NCBI RefSeq assembly: GCF_001870735.1
Contig: NZ_MORL01000004.1
Span: forward strand, 252,250 to 316,249
Origin: Arsenicibacter rosenii
GTDB taxonomy: Bacteria > Bacteroidota > Bacteroidia > Cytophagales > Spirosomataceae
Direction of reading: 5' to 3'
DNA length: 64,000 nt
Part shown: in pieces, positions 8,980-17,375 of the stretch
Layout: every line of letters starts with the position of its first letter
Numbering within the stretch: the stretch's first letter is position 1
The notes under the pieces: generated by a model
Databases searched by the model: none
The model's input: the letters and a program-made list of their open reading frames with translations, nothing else
Told to the model about the DNA's origin: nothing
Translations under genes and position numbers: made by a program

Positions 8980-9945
8980 ATGAAAGCCATTGTGATCACA
9001 CAGCCCGGCGACGCCGATGTGTTACAGCTTCAGGATGTTCCGAAACCAACGCCCGGTCCGGGGCAGGTCTTGATCCACGTCAAAGCCGCTGGCCTGAACC
9101 GCAGCGACTTACTGCAACGCGAAGGTAAATACGGCGGCGATCCGTCAGGGCAGATTCCTGGTCTCGAAGTGGCCGGCATCATCGAAACCTGCGGCCCCGA
9201 CGCCAATCACTGGCTACCCGGCGACGCCGTGTGTGCGCTGATTGCCAACGGCGGTTATGCGGAGTATGTGGTAGTCGATGAACGGCATTGCCTGCCCGTG
9301 CCGTCGGATATGCCCATGACCGAAGCTGCGTCGTGGCCCGAGACACTGCTAACTGTCTGGTCTAATATTTTCCAGTCGGCGGCCTTGCGGGCGGGTGAGC
9401 ATTTTCTGGTGCATGGTGGCAGCAGCGGCATTGGCATCACGGCCATTCAGCTGGCAAAAGCATTCGGGGCGGTACCGTTTGCCACGGCGGGCAGCAACGA
9501 AAAAGCCGCTTTCTGCGAGTCACTCGGAGCCATCCGGTGTGTCAATTACAAAACCCACGATTTTGAAGCCGAACTTACCTCTTATGGTATCGACGTTGTC
9601 CTTGACATGGTTGGCGGGGACTATACGGCCAAAAACCTGCGGCTGATGCGGACGGGCGGGCGACTGATGTTTATCAACGCCATGAATGGGCCCAAAAGCG
9701 AAATCAACATCATGGATATTATGACCAAACGACTGATTGTCAGTGGCAGCACCCTAAAACCCCGCGATGCAGTATTCAAGGCGCAACTCACCGCCGACGT
9801 GGCCAGGCATGTATGGCCGCTGGTCACCCGTGGCGATATCAAACCCGTTATCCATGCTGTTTTTCCGCTTAGTGAGGCAGCGGAGGCCCACCGGCTGATG
9901 GCCAGCAGTGAACACACCGGCAAGATTATACTCGCCATCAGCTGA
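8980..9945 (+). CDS. NAD(P)H-quinone oxidoreductase, zinc-free MDR family (PIG3-type)
   Basis: A soluble 321-residue oxidoreductase. ATG 8980 begins MKAIVITQPGDADVLQL, the family-typical start; the longer frame from 8860 runs through an intergenic hairpin and was rejected. Domains: an N-terminal GroES-like fold with AAGLNRSDLLQREGKYGGDP, then a Rossmann fold with VHGGSSGIGITAIQLAKAFG for NADPH binding. C-terminal motifs are INAMNGPK and HTGKIIL. These fit the TP53I3/PIG3 quinone oxidoreductases, which reduce quinones and related electrophiles with NADPH and do not bind zinc. It converges on the AraC-type regulator gene (10 bases between stops). Its physiological substrate is unknown. Confidence 0.93.
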   Translation: MKAIVITQPGDADVLQLQDVPKPTPGPGQVLIHVKAAGLNRSDLLQREGKYGGDPSGQIPGLEVAGIIETCGPDANHWLPGDAVCALIANGGYAEYVVVDERHCLPVPSDMPMTEAASWPETLLTVWSNIFQSAALRAGEHFLVHGGSSGIGITAIQLAKAFGAVPFATAGSNEKAAFCESLGAIRCVNYKTHDFEAELTSYGIDVVLDMVGGDYTAKNLRLMRTGGRLMFINAMNGPKSEINIMDIMTKRLIVSGSTLKPRDAVFKAQLTADVARHVWPLVTRGDIKPVIHAVFPLSEAAEAHRLMASSEHTGKIILAIS

Positions 9946-9955
9946 TTGATCTGCC

Positions 9956-10963
9956 TTATGACCGGTACATGGACGGGCTAGTGCCTGTCCACCGCCGGAA
10001 GGCCCGCGTAAAGGCACTTAACTCATTGTAGCCCAGCAAATACGAAATTTCTTTTACCGGATAATTCCGGACTTCCAGATAGTGCAGTGCCAGCGTTTTC
10101 CGGACCTGATCGGCCAGTTGCTGGTACGTGACGCCTTCTTCCTGTAAATGCCGTTGCAGACTCCTGGCACTGGTGTTAAAGTTAGCGGCAATGGCCTCAA
10201 TCGTCGGTATTCCCAGATAGGCATTGGTCATCAGGTAGGATTCCACCCGGTCCCGAAGGGACTGGCGCAGGGCTTTTTCCTGCATCATCTCCCCTGCTTT
10301 TTTCAGAAAATACTGCTGCATTTCATAATTAGCGGTCAATACCGGCTCATGCCAGACGTGGCGGTCAAACGTCAGGTAGCAGGCACCTCCCGTCCGGATC
10401 TCATCACACCGCAGCACACGGGCATATTCGGCCGTCTCCGCTGTTTCATAAGGCAACCCGACAGTTACCGGAGCGATCCGGCTAAATACCAGGCCATTGA
10501 CTTCGTGCAGGGTAAAGGCAAGCAGCATGTCCAGCATGTGCCGGTGCAGAAACGAAAGCGGCTGCGACCCCTCCGGCCGCTCAGGCGTAAACCGAATGGT
10601 GCAAACCGCACCTTCTGTTTCTACGTCCATCCGCCAAAGTTCCGTAACGAGCGGAAGCATCGCTGCCGCCTGCATCACCCCCTCCCCGATGGTCCGGCTG
10701 AACTTCACCAGATCGCCCACCACCCCAAGGGCTGCCAGCTGCAGTGATTCCCCCAGATGAAGGCCCAGCAACGGATCGTTGGTTGCTGCACCAATCTGCT
10801 GCCAGATCATTACCACCTGTTGTTCGGTCAGATCCGGTAATCGCCCCGCACGGAATGCCGGTTCGTCGATACCATTGGCCCTGCACAGTGCCGGCAATGA
10901 AACATTCCGCTGCACGGCATAAGCCAGTAAATGCCACATAAACTGGTGTTGGTAGGCGTTCAT
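9956..10963 (-). CDS. AraC-family transcriptional regulator with Arabinose_bd-type N-terminal domain
   Basis: A 335-residue DNA-binding protein. ATG 10963 gives MNAYQHQFMWHLLAYAVQRN, a normal family start; the upstream extension of the frame to 11197 overlaps the divergent gene's leader. The N-terminal 200 residues match the OruR/VirS-like ligand-binding domain (DPLLGLHLGESLQLAALGVV is typical). The C-terminal 100 residues form the double helix-turn-helix: IPTIEAIAANFNTSARSLQR, then VKEISYLLGYNELSAFTRAF and the closing FRRWTGTSPSMYR. The protein probably controls a nearby or unlinked metabolic gene in response to a small molecule; the convergent quinone oxidoreductase is one possible target. 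It is divergent from the SnoaL-like gene, sharing about 140 bases of control region. Confidence 0.93.
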   Translation of the reverse strand: MNAYQHQFMWHLLAYAVQRNVSLPALCRANGIDEPAFRAGRLPDLTEQQVVMIWQQIGAATNDPLLGLHLGESLQLAALGVVGDLVKFSRTIGEGVMQAAAMLPLVTELWRMDVETEGAVCTIRFTPERPEGSQPLSFLHRHMLDMLLAFTLHEVNGLVFSRIAPVTVGLPYETAETAEYARVLRCDEIRTGGACYLTFDRHVWHEPVLTANYEMQQYFLKKAGEMMQEKALRQSLRDRVESYLMTNAYLGIPTIEAIAANFNTSARSLQRHLQEEGVTYQQLADQVRKTLALHYLEVRNYPVKEISYLLGYNELSAFTRAFRRWTGTSPSMYRS

Positions 10964-11102
10964 AAACCGTAGTTTTTCTGCAAGGTACGCCCGTCTGCCT
11001 GCTCCGGAAAACACTGGCGTGAAATGACAAGTGATTGGCGGCTCCGGATAAGTTATGCCCCCGGTTGCTCCGGTACTTTTGCCGAAACAAAACGCAATAG
11101 CC

Positions 11103-11627
11103 ATGAAGACACTTGCTTTGCTTCTTACGGCGCTGCTTCCGGTGACCGACGCCGCTATTCTGCCGCCAACACAATCGGTTTTAGTCAGCCAATCCATTGC
11201 TTATCAACCACAAAAAAGCTCAGTACCAATGAAAAACCAAGCCACTCAGATCGTCACCCGCTTTTTGAAAGCCGTTCAGACCGGCGATCAGGCCACATTA
11301 GCCGCCGCTCTTCACGATGGCATTACGTGGAATCAGCCCGGAAACAATGCCTTTTCGGGCGTCAAACGCTCAAAAACCGATGTGTTTCAGATGGTTGGCG
11401 GGATGTTCAGCCTCACCGAAGATACCATGCGCCTGACCAATATTAAGGTAGTAGCCGAAAACGGCAACGAGATTGCCTGCCTCCTGCACTGGACCGCCGC
11501 CCGACCTACCGGTGAAGTTCTGGACGTCGACAATATCGATGTGTATACGGTTAAAGACGGGCAGATTGTTAACGCACAGGTATTCTCTGCCGACATTGAT
11601 CAGGAAAACCGCTTCTGGGTCCGGTAG
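11103..11627 (+). CDS. SnoaL/NTF2-like protein with possible signal peptide
   Basis: A 174-residue protein. Residues from about 43 (MKNQATQIVTRFLKAVQTGD) form a small NTF2-like alpha+beta cone: LAAALHDGITWNQPGNNAFSG, a central VAENGNEIACLLHW and a final VKDGQIVNAQVFSAD. This resembles ketosteroid-isomerase/SnoaL-like domains, which bind small hydrophobic molecules or act as isomerases. From ATG 11103 there is an N-terminal hydrophobic stretch (MKTLALLLTALLPVTDAA) that could export it. Alternatively translation starts at ATG 11229, giving a 132-residue cytosolic protein. It is divergent from the AraC regulator and could be its target. The catalytic role is not known. Confidence 0.8.
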   Translation: MKTLALLLTALLPVTDAAILPPTQSVLVSQSIAYQPQKSSVPMKNQATQIVTRFLKAVQTGDQATLAAALHDGITWNQPGNNAFSGVKRSKTDVFQMVGGMFSLTEDTMRLTNIKVVAENGNEIACLLHWTAARPTGEVLDVDNIDVYTVKDGQIVNAQVFSADIDQENRFWVR

Positions 11628-11643
11628 CAGGAAATAATAGTTT

Positions 11644-11710
11644 ACCACATAGGCACATAGGGCACCATAGAAAGAAAAAATCTTTGTTTTTCTATGGTGC
11701 CCTATGTGGT
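11644..11710. terminator. Bidirectional hairpin terminator, ACCAC...GTGGT repeat family
   Basis: ACCACATAG followed by GGCACCATAGAAA in the left arm pairs with TTTCTATGGTGCCCTATGTGGT (ending at 11710). The stem is 22 bp with an 8-base bulge in the left arm, where GCACATAG looks like a local duplication. It lies between two convergent genes (ends 11627 and 11729). It is closely related in sequence to the element at 2595-2663. Confidence 0.75.
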
Positions 11711-11728
11711 TAATAAGCAGCTCATTGT

Positions 11729-12958
11729 TTATTCCCGGCGAATGGCCTCGACCGGATCAAGCCTGGCGGCCCGCATGGCCGGGTATGTCCCGAACACGAT
11801 GCCGATGACCATGGCAATGATCATGATAATGATGAACGTATTCCAGGTATAGGCGACCGCAAACGGCACTTTTACAAACATGGTCAGAATCGGAATCGCG
11901 GCCATTGAAATCAGGATACCGAGCCCAAGCCCGAGCAAACTGCCGAAGGTTGAAATGGTAATCGATTCCGACAGAAATTGCCACAGAATATCACGCCGTT
12001 TGGCGCCCAATGCTTTCCGGACCCCGATTTCGGTGGTGCGCTCATTGACCGAGATCAGCAGCACGTTCATCACCCCGATGCCACCGACGAGTACTGAGAT
12101 TCCGACGATCATGCCCATCACGACCCGAAATACCAGAAAGCCCTTCGCGGCCTGTTCGACACGCTGGTCATTAGAATACAGCGAAAAATCGTCCATTTTG
12201 TGAGCCATGTTGGCCGTAATCCATGCTTCGATTTCTTTTTTCAGGACCGGTACATCTTCAACCTTACCAGCTTCCACAATCACCTGCGGCATTTCGGTTT
12301 TCAGGGCGCTTTCGTCCAGTAAAGTGATGGGTATACAAAGCTGACCGGCTTTAAAATCGTCATTGTTATCAACACCTATTACTGTTAACAGCAGATTACC
12401 ATATCGGATTTGTTTACCGATAGCCTCTGCCGGTTTATTCTTCGGCGCCAGCTTTTCGGCGAGTCGCTGATTGATAAACGCAACCGGTTTCCGGCTGCGG
12501 AGTTCTTCTTCCGAAAAGGCACGCCCGGCCACAAACGTTGTCGATGGTGGTGGTAACGGTAAGGCTGTACCCCGCACCATAGCCCCGACAGGCAAATGTA
12601 TATCGACAACTTCAAGCTCAGCCGACTCCCGGGTCATGATATACCCCGTTGCCGGATGTTTGAGCGATTTTGTCATAGCTGCAAACCGGTCGTAGTTAAA
12701 ATAATTGTAATCCGGTTTGGCCACACGAATGTCGTTGATGAGTCTGGTATTTTCCGTTGCCACCATGATGGCCTTAATCGAGGTGGTTTTTGTAAGTTGC
12801 TCCTGTGCGTATTTTTCCAGTCCATCAATCAGTGACAGAATAGCGACCAGGGCGGCCACGCCGATAACGATGCCCAGAATGGACAAGATGGTGTGAAAAA
12901 AGCGGCTGCGGATGTTTTGCAGGGCCGACAGGAAAGCGCCGGTAATTTTGCGGATCAT
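11729..12958 (-). CDS. MacB/FtsX-type ABC transporter permease
   Basis: A 409-residue inner-membrane protein with the four-helix MacB topology. The N-terminal helix lies in a segment containing RFFHTILSILGIVIGVAA. A periplasmic MacB-PCD-like domain follows (about residues 45-270), and the C-terminal FtsX domain has three helices. That domain includes GGIGVMNVLLISVNERTTEI and GVRKALGAKRRDILWQFL, then the closing GTYPAMRAARLDPVEAIR, all diagnostic of the family. Such permeases work with a LolD/MacB-like ATPase and an HlyD-like adaptor in lipoprotein sorting, macrolide or peptide export. Neither partner is adjacent, so the ATPase must be encoded elsewhere. The next gene (kinase, 13111) is divergent. 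The substrate is unknown. Confidence 0.93.
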   Translation of the reverse strand: MIRKITGAFLSALQNIRSRFFHTILSILGIVIGVAALVAILSLIDGLEKYAQEQLTKTTSIKAIMVATENTRLINDIRVAKPDYNYFNYDRFAAMTKSLKHPATGYIMTRESAELEVVDIHLPVGAMVRGTALPLPPPSTTFVAGRAFSEEELRSRKPVAFINQRLAEKLAPKNKPAEAIGKQIRYGNLLLTVIGVDNNDDFKAGQLCIPITLLDESALKTEMPQVIVEAGKVEDVPVLKKEIEAWITANMAHKMDDFSLYSNDQRVEQAAKGFLVFRVVMGMIVGISVLVGGIGVMNVLLISVNERTTEIGVRKALGAKRRDILWQFLSESITISTFGSLLGLGLGILISMAAIPILTMFVKVPFAVAYTWNTFIIIMIIAMVIGIVFGTYPAMRAARLDPVEAIRRE

Positions 12959-13082
12959 AGTAATCTGGTGTTTACTGGTTTATACCGGCGAATGTACGAA
13001 ATAACCAACGGGTGACGCACGCCATTCATCCCATTTTCAGCCGGTTTCAACCCATTTCACACCACTGCCTGTACGATTAGGG

Positions 13083-13090
13083 TAGTTTTG
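13083..13090 (+). promoter_or_regulatory. Bacteroidota-type -7 promoter element for the LytS-type kinase gene
   Basis: TAGTTTTG fits the TAnnTTTG -7 consensus of the Bacteroidota housekeeping sigma factor and lies 20 bases before the ATG at 13111. A matching -33 TTG is not evident, so this is a moderate call. Confidence 0.45.
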
Positions 13091-13110
13091 AGCCATCAAT
13101 CCGAAAAACG

Positions 13111-14685
13111 ATGCAACAACTTACCCTGCACAGACGCTACGAACTCATGCTGCTGCTCAGCGCGGCTGTCATCTATGTGACCCGCCGGCTGATTTTCGAA
13201 ATTTCCTACATCAATAACGCCGTTGAGAGTTGTATCCGTAACGGCGTACCCGCTTCCGTTATTAATCGTCACCTGGCGGGCTATGATCACACGCTCAACA
13301 ACAATGTTCCGCTCATCGGCGGTATGCTGTTTTTCCTGGTTGCGTTTTATCTGCTGCACGAAGAGGTTTTTCCACGTCTTCAGTCCCGCGTCTCTCCGCA
13401 ACAACGACCTGACCGGGAGACCTTAACCCTGGCAGGCATTGCACTTATTTCCCTGTTTATCAGCGCCTTTATCTACCACTACTTTAAATTGCATGTGCGA
13501 TTCAGGGAGGATATGCAGGGGACTATAATCGGGTTAAAAGTGGAATCGTTTTACCGGAAGCGCACCATCGTTACCGATACCTTTGCGCTGCTGATCATTA
13601 TCTATGCCTATGAGCTTTTGTTTCAGGGGTATGTGTTTATCCGCCGGACAATGGCTCCGGTGTTTGCCCGCCCGTTCAAGGTAATGAGCTTCCTGCTGAT
13701 CAGTGGTTTTTGTCTGTTTTTGTTCACCTTTGCCCTGAGTGCCTATGTCCCTCAAACGCTTTGGCACGAACCGTTCCGGTCGATCCTGATCGTCTGTAGT
13801 TCCGGCATTCTGGTTTACCTGCTGCAAACGTACCTGTTTCATTTTGTTATTCCTTACATCCAGCATCCGGATACAACGTCCTTTCTGATCCGGGTGGTCA
13901 TCTTTCTGTTTGCCGGTTTGTCGGGTGCCCTGTTCATTTATTGGGCCGGCAGTACGCCGTTCAGCAACCGCCGCATGTTTCCGGGTGTACTGGCCCCGCA
14001 CCTGTTCTTTTCGCTGATGGCCCCGGCGCTCATCGCTTACCTCCGCATGACGTTTGGCCGCGAAAAAACGCAGCTGAAAACCGAAGTAACGAGCAAGGCC
14101 GCCGAACTGGCTAGTCTGCGGGCACAGATTAATCCGCATTTTCTGTTCAATGCCCTGAACAGCCTCTATGCCACGGCTCTGAAAGAAAACAGCGAAAAAA
14201 CCGCCGACGGCATCCAGAAACTGGGCGACATGATGCGGTTTATGTTGCAGGAGAACAACCACGAGCGGATTCCGCTTCAGAAAGAAATCGAATACCTCCA
14301 CAACTATGTGGATATTCAGCGGCTCCGGCTCGACGACTCGCATGGATTTGACCTGCGTGTGCATTTGCAGGAACCCGAACGGGATATCTATCTGGCGCCG
14401 ATGCTGCTGACGCCGTTTGTCGAAAATGCGTTTAAACATGGTGTCAGCCTCCGTAACCCGTCGTGGATTTTTATCACCCTGACGCTCGACGCCACGCGGC
14501 TGTATTTTAAGGTCCATAACTCGCGGCATCCGAAGCTGGCCAACGATCCGGAGAGCCATAACACAGGCGTCGGCCTCGACAACGTCCGCAAGCGCCTCGA
14601 CCTGATTTACCCCAACCGCTATACGCTGGATATTCAGCAGTCGGAGCAGGATTTCTTTGTTTCGCTGACGCTGGTTTACTGGTAG
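13111..14685 (+). CDS. LytS/YehU-type sensor histidine kinase
   Basis: A 524-residue membrane kinase. Residues 1-310 contain seven or eight hydrophobic helices without a recognised sensor fold. Then comes the His_kinase domain with RAQINPHFLFNALNSL (phospho-acceptor His343), followed by an HATPase with the N-box FVENAFKHG and the glycine-rich GVGLDNVRKRLDLIYP. It starts at ATG 13111, 20 bases after a TAnnTTTG element. The LytTR response regulator gene follows 57 bases downstream in the same direction, so the two form a cognate two-component system. Kinases of this class sense membrane or extracellular small molecules; the signal here is unknown. It may control the neighbouring permease gene, which is divergent, but this is only positional inference. 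Confidence 0.95.
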   Translation: MQQLTLHRRYELMLLLSAAVIYVTRRLIFEISYINNAVESCIRNGVPASVINRHLAGYDHTLNNNVPLIGGMLFFLVAFYLLHEEVFPRLQSRVSPQQRPDRETLTLAGIALISLFISAFIYHYFKLHVRFREDMQGTIIGLKVESFYRKRTIVTDTFALLIIIYAYELLFQGYVFIRRTMAPVFARPFKVMSFLLISGFCLFLFTFALSAYVPQTLWHEPFRSILIVCSSGILVYLLQTYLFHFVIPYIQHPDTTSFLIRVVIFLFAGLSGALFIYWAGSTPFSNRRMFPGVLAPHLFFSLMAPALIAYLRMTFGREKTQLKTEVTSKAAELASLRAQINPHFLFNALNSLYATALKENSEKTADGIQKLGDMMRFMLQENNHERIPLQKEIEYLHNYVDIQRLRLDDSHGFDLRVHLQEPERDIYLAPMLLTPFVENAFKHGVSLRNPSWIFITLTLDATRLYFKVHNSRHPKLANDPESHNTGVGLDNVRKRLDLIYPNRYTLDIQQSEQDFFVSLTLVYW

Positions 14686-14742
14686 CCGTTCCTTTTTACG
14701 CGCTACCGGTTTAATTTGCCCGACGATTTTTGCCTTTGAGTT

Positions 14743-15444
14743 ATGCACGCACTTACTGCCATTGCCATTGATGATGAACCACAGGCGCTGGAAGTCATCC
14801 GCTTACATGCTGCCAGGGTTCCGTTTCTCCATCTGGCGGCCACCTTCACGGATGCTTTCGAGGCCATTGCCTATTTACAGGGCAATAAGGTCGATCTGGT
14901 TTTTCTGGACATCAACATGCCGGATATTTCGGGCATTGATGTGGCCACCTGCCTGCCCAAATCGCCGCTGATTGTGTTTACAACGGCCTATTCGGCCTAT
15001 GCTGTGCAGGGGTTCGATCTGGATGCGGTTGACTATCTCCTGAAACCGTTTTCGCTGGCCCGTTTCCTGAAAGCCTGCAACAAGGCCCTCGACCAGAAAA
15101 ACGCCCGTTCCGGCGATCAGGCTGCGCCGTTTATTTTCATTAAAACAGGCTATGAGGAAGAGCGCGTGCTGCTGAACGACATCCTCTATATCGAAGCAGA
15201 AGGTAATTACCTGTCATTTGTGCTGACCAGCCGCAAGCTCCTGAGCCGGCAAACCATGTCTGACATTCTGCAACTGCTGCCCGCCCGGCAATTTGTGCGC
15301 GTGCACCGGTCATTCATTGTGTCGGTCGATCATATCACAAAAATTGCCCGCCAGGACATTACCGTGGCGGGCAATCTTATTCCCATCGGCGCGTCGTATG
15401 AAGACGCCGTGGGGGTGATCCGGGCCAAGCTGACGACAGGATAA
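14743..15444 (+). CDS. LytTR-family response regulator
   Basis: A 233-residue regulator. The N-terminal receiver domain has the acidic pair in AIDDEP (residues 8-13), the phosphorylation site Asp56 in VFLDINMPD, the switch residue in FTTAYSAYA and the lysine in YLLKPF. The C-terminal LytTR DNA-binding domain (about residues 135-230) shows ILYIEAEGNYLSFVL, RVHRSFIVSVDHI and IPIGASYED. LytTR regulators bind tandem direct repeats in promoters and activate transcription when phosphorylated. It is the partner of the kinase immediately upstream. The gene is followed by a minisatellite and then by the converging glnS, with no obvious terminator of its own other than the shared hairpin at 15590-15611. 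Confidence 0.95.
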   Translation: MHALTAIAIDDEPQALEVIRLHAARVPFLHLAATFTDAFEAIAYLQGNKVDLVFLDINMPDISGIDVATCLPKSPLIVFTTAYSAYAVQGFDLDAVDYLLKPFSLARFLKACNKALDQKNARSGDQAAPFIFIKTGYEEERVLLNDILYIEAEGNYLSFVLTSRKLLSRQTMSDILQLLPARQFVRVHRSFIVSVDHITKIARQDITVAGNLIPIGASYEDAVGVIRAKLTTG

Positions 15445-15454
15445 TTGTGTTGTC

Positions 15455-15600
15455 AGGGCGAAAAAAACAATCCGGTGATATAGGAAAAGGGCGACCACAA
15501 CCAATCCGGCGATATAGGAAAAGGCCACCAAAACTAATCCGGTGATATAAGAAAAGGGCGACCAAAACCAATCCGGTGATATAAGAAAAGGGCGACCACG
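15455..15600. repeat. Minisatellite: four copies of a 33-34 bp unit after glnS
   Basis: AATCCGG recurs at 15469, 15503, 15536 and 15570 (spacing 34, 33, 34), each followed by a GATATAAGAAAAGGGCGACC-like core with few differences. Most units end in GGGCGACC or a variant, which is one arm of the terminal palindrome at 15590-15611. The repeats lie between converging lytTR and glnS genes. In one minus-strand frame the array is open, but it has no start or family features and is not called as a gene. Confidence 0.85.
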
Positions 15601-15611
15601 TGGGGTCGCCC
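15590..15611 (-). terminator. CACGTG-centred palindrome, likely glnS terminator
   Basis: GGGCGACC (15590-15597) pairs with GGTCGCCC (15604-15611) over the loop ACGTGG. It begins 6 bases after the glnS stop codon on the minus strand and closes the minisatellite. The same palindrome type recurs at 59529-59550 and 59902-59923. Confidence 0.65.
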
Positions 15612-15617
15612 GTACGG

Positions 15618-17315
15618 TTAATTTTTCTTTGCTTCCTTGGCCCAGCTGTCTTTCAGCGTGACGGTACGGTTGAACACCAGCTTGTCGGCGGTTGAATCGG
15701 CATCGACGCAGAAGTAGCCTTTGCGCATGAACTGCACACGTTCGCCGGCAACGGCGTCTTTCAGCGATGGCTCGACAAGCCCTTTCACCGTGACGAGTGA
15801 GTTCGGGTTCAGCAGCTCCTGGAAGTCGCGCTCGTCGGCGGCCGGATTTTCGACAATGAACAGACGGTCGTATAGCCGTACGTCGGCCTCAACGGCGTGG
15901 GCAACCGATACCCAGTGGATCGTGCCTTTCACGTTGATGCCCGATGTGTCGGAGCCCGAACGGCTTTCCGGAATGTATGTACACCGCAGTTCAACCACTT
16001 CACCGGCATCATTCTTCACCACCTCCTCACACTTGATGATGTACGCGCCTTTCAGCCGCACCATCTGACCCGGTGCCAGGCGGAAGTATTTCTTCGGCGG
16101 ATTCTCCATGAAGTCGTCGCGCTCGATCCAGATTTCGCGGCCAAACGGCACATCGCGTTCGCCCGACGACGGATCTTCGGGATTGTTTTCGACCTTCATG
16201 ATCTCCGTCTGTCCTTCCGGATAGTTGGTGATCACGACTTTAATCGGCTGATCATCTACCACGGCCATCACGCGGCTGGTCGATTTGTTCAGCTCCTCGC
16301 GGATACAAAACTCCAGCAGCCCGACATCAATCAGGTTTTCGCGGCGGGCCACCCCGATCCGGTCGGCAAACTCCCGCACCGACGACGGTGTATACCCCCG
16401 GCGACGCAGACCCGAAATTGTCGGCATCCGCGGGTCGTCCCAGCCGCTGACATGCCCTTCGTTCACCAGTTTCAGCAGTTTCCGCTTCGACATCACCGTG
16501 TAGGTCAGGTTCAGCCGCGCAAACTCGTACTGGTGCGACGGGAAAATGCCCAGTTTTTCGATATACCACTGATACAGCGGCCGGTGTACTTCAAACTCCA
16601 GCGTACAGAGCGAGTGCGTAATGTTTTCAATGGAATCCGACTGCCCGTGCGCAAAGTCATACATCGGGTAGATGCACCATTTGTCGCCCGTCCGGTGGTG
16701 ATGCGCGTGTTTGATCCGGTACATGATCGGATCGCGGAAGTGCATGTTCGGCGACGCCAGGTCGATTTTGGCCCGCAACACCTTTGCGCCATCCGGAAAC
16801 TCACCGGCCCGCATCCGGCGGAAGAGATCCAGATTTTCGTCAATTGACCGGCTACGGTACGGACTCGGCGTACCAGGCTCCGTAGGTGTACCCTTCTGAG
16901 CCGCAATCTCCTCGGCCGTCGAATCGTCAACGTACGCTAACCCTTTCTGAATCAGCGACTCGGCAAACGCATACAATTGGTCGAAGTAATCCGATGCATA
17001 GAATTCGTTTTCCCAGTCGAAGCCCAGCCAGCGTACGTCAGCCTTGATCGACTCAACGTACTCGGTGTCTTCGGTCACGGGGTTCGTGTCATCGAAACGC
17101 AGGTTGGTCTGCCCGCCATATTTGTCCGCCAGGCCGAAATTCAAGCAGATCGACTTGGCGTGCCCGATGTGGAGGTAGCCATTGGGCTCCGGCGGAAAAC
17201 GCGTATGCACACGACCACCGTTTTTGCCGCTGGCAATATCTTCTTCTACGATTTGTTCAATGAAATTAAGCGAACGTTCCGCTTTTTCATTTGATTCTTT
17301 AGATACTTCGGCCAT
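15618..17315 (-). CDS. glnS: Glutaminyl-tRNA synthetase
   Basis: A 565-residue class Ic aminoacyl-tRNA synthetase that charges tRNA-Gln with glutamine in the cytoplasm. The catalytic Rossmann fold shows [16 protein letters not shown] (HIGH at residues 49-52) and the KMSKS variant VMSKR (274-278). The intervening [14 protein letters not shown] and YDFAHGQSD motifs are those of GlnRS, not GluRS. The C-terminal half is the two-barrel anticodon-binding domain. Length matches the family (about 550-560). The first 22 residues form a polar leader before the core. The upstream neighbour, a lipoprotein gene on the same strand, ends 60 bases before the start, so glnS may have its own promoter in that gap. 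Confidence 0.98.
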   Translation of the reverse strand: MAEVSKESNEKAERSLNFIEQIVEEDIASGKNGGRVHTRFPPEPNGYLHIGHAKSICLNFGLADKYGGQTNLRFDDTNPVTEDTEYVESIKADVRWLGFDWENEFYASDYFDQLYAFAESLIQKGLAYVDDSTAEEIAAQKGTPTEPGTPSPYRSRSIDENLDLFRRMRAGEFPDGAKVLRAKIDLASPNMHFRDPIMYRIKHAHHHRTGDKWCIYPMYDFAHGQSDSIENITHSLCTLEFEVHRPLYQWYIEKLGIFPSHQYEFARLNLTYTVMSKRKLLKLVNEGHVSGWDDPRMPTISGLRRRGYTPSSVREFADRIGVARRENLIDVGLLEFCIREELNKSTSRVMAVVDDQPIKVVITNYPEGQTEIMKVENNPEDPSSGERDVPFGREIWIERDDFMENPPKKYFRLAPGQMVRLKGAYIIKCEEVVKNDAGEVVELRCTYIPESRSGSDTSGINVKGTIHWVSVAHAVEADVRLYDRLFIVENPAADERDFQELLNPNSLVTVKGLVEPSLKDAVAGERVQFMRKGYFCVDADSTADKLVFNRTVTLKDSWAKEAKKN

Positions 17316-17375
17316 AATCAGGTTTACTCAATTAAGGACCCGAAATTAAGGCTATTGGCTGGGAAGAACAAACAA

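Noticed and set aside
8042-8983. Long open frame opposite the CLC gene
   Set aside because: It lies antisense to a well-supported transporter gene, is rich in Arg, Gln and His as typical antisense frames are, and has no family motif.
13534-14748. Long open frame opposite the LytS-type kinase gene
   Set aside because: It is antisense to a complete kinase with all catalytic motifs and has no recognisable domain.
15377-15571. Repetitive peptide frame across the minisatellite
   Set aside because: The frame is open only because the repeat units lack stops; there is no start context or protein family.
15455-15600. Possible CRISPR array after glnS
   Set aside because: Units are contiguous repeats of 33-34 bases without unique spacers, and no cas genes are present; it is a minisatellite.
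15897-16847. Long open frame opposite glnS
   Set aside because: Antisense shadow of a highly conserved synthetase gene.
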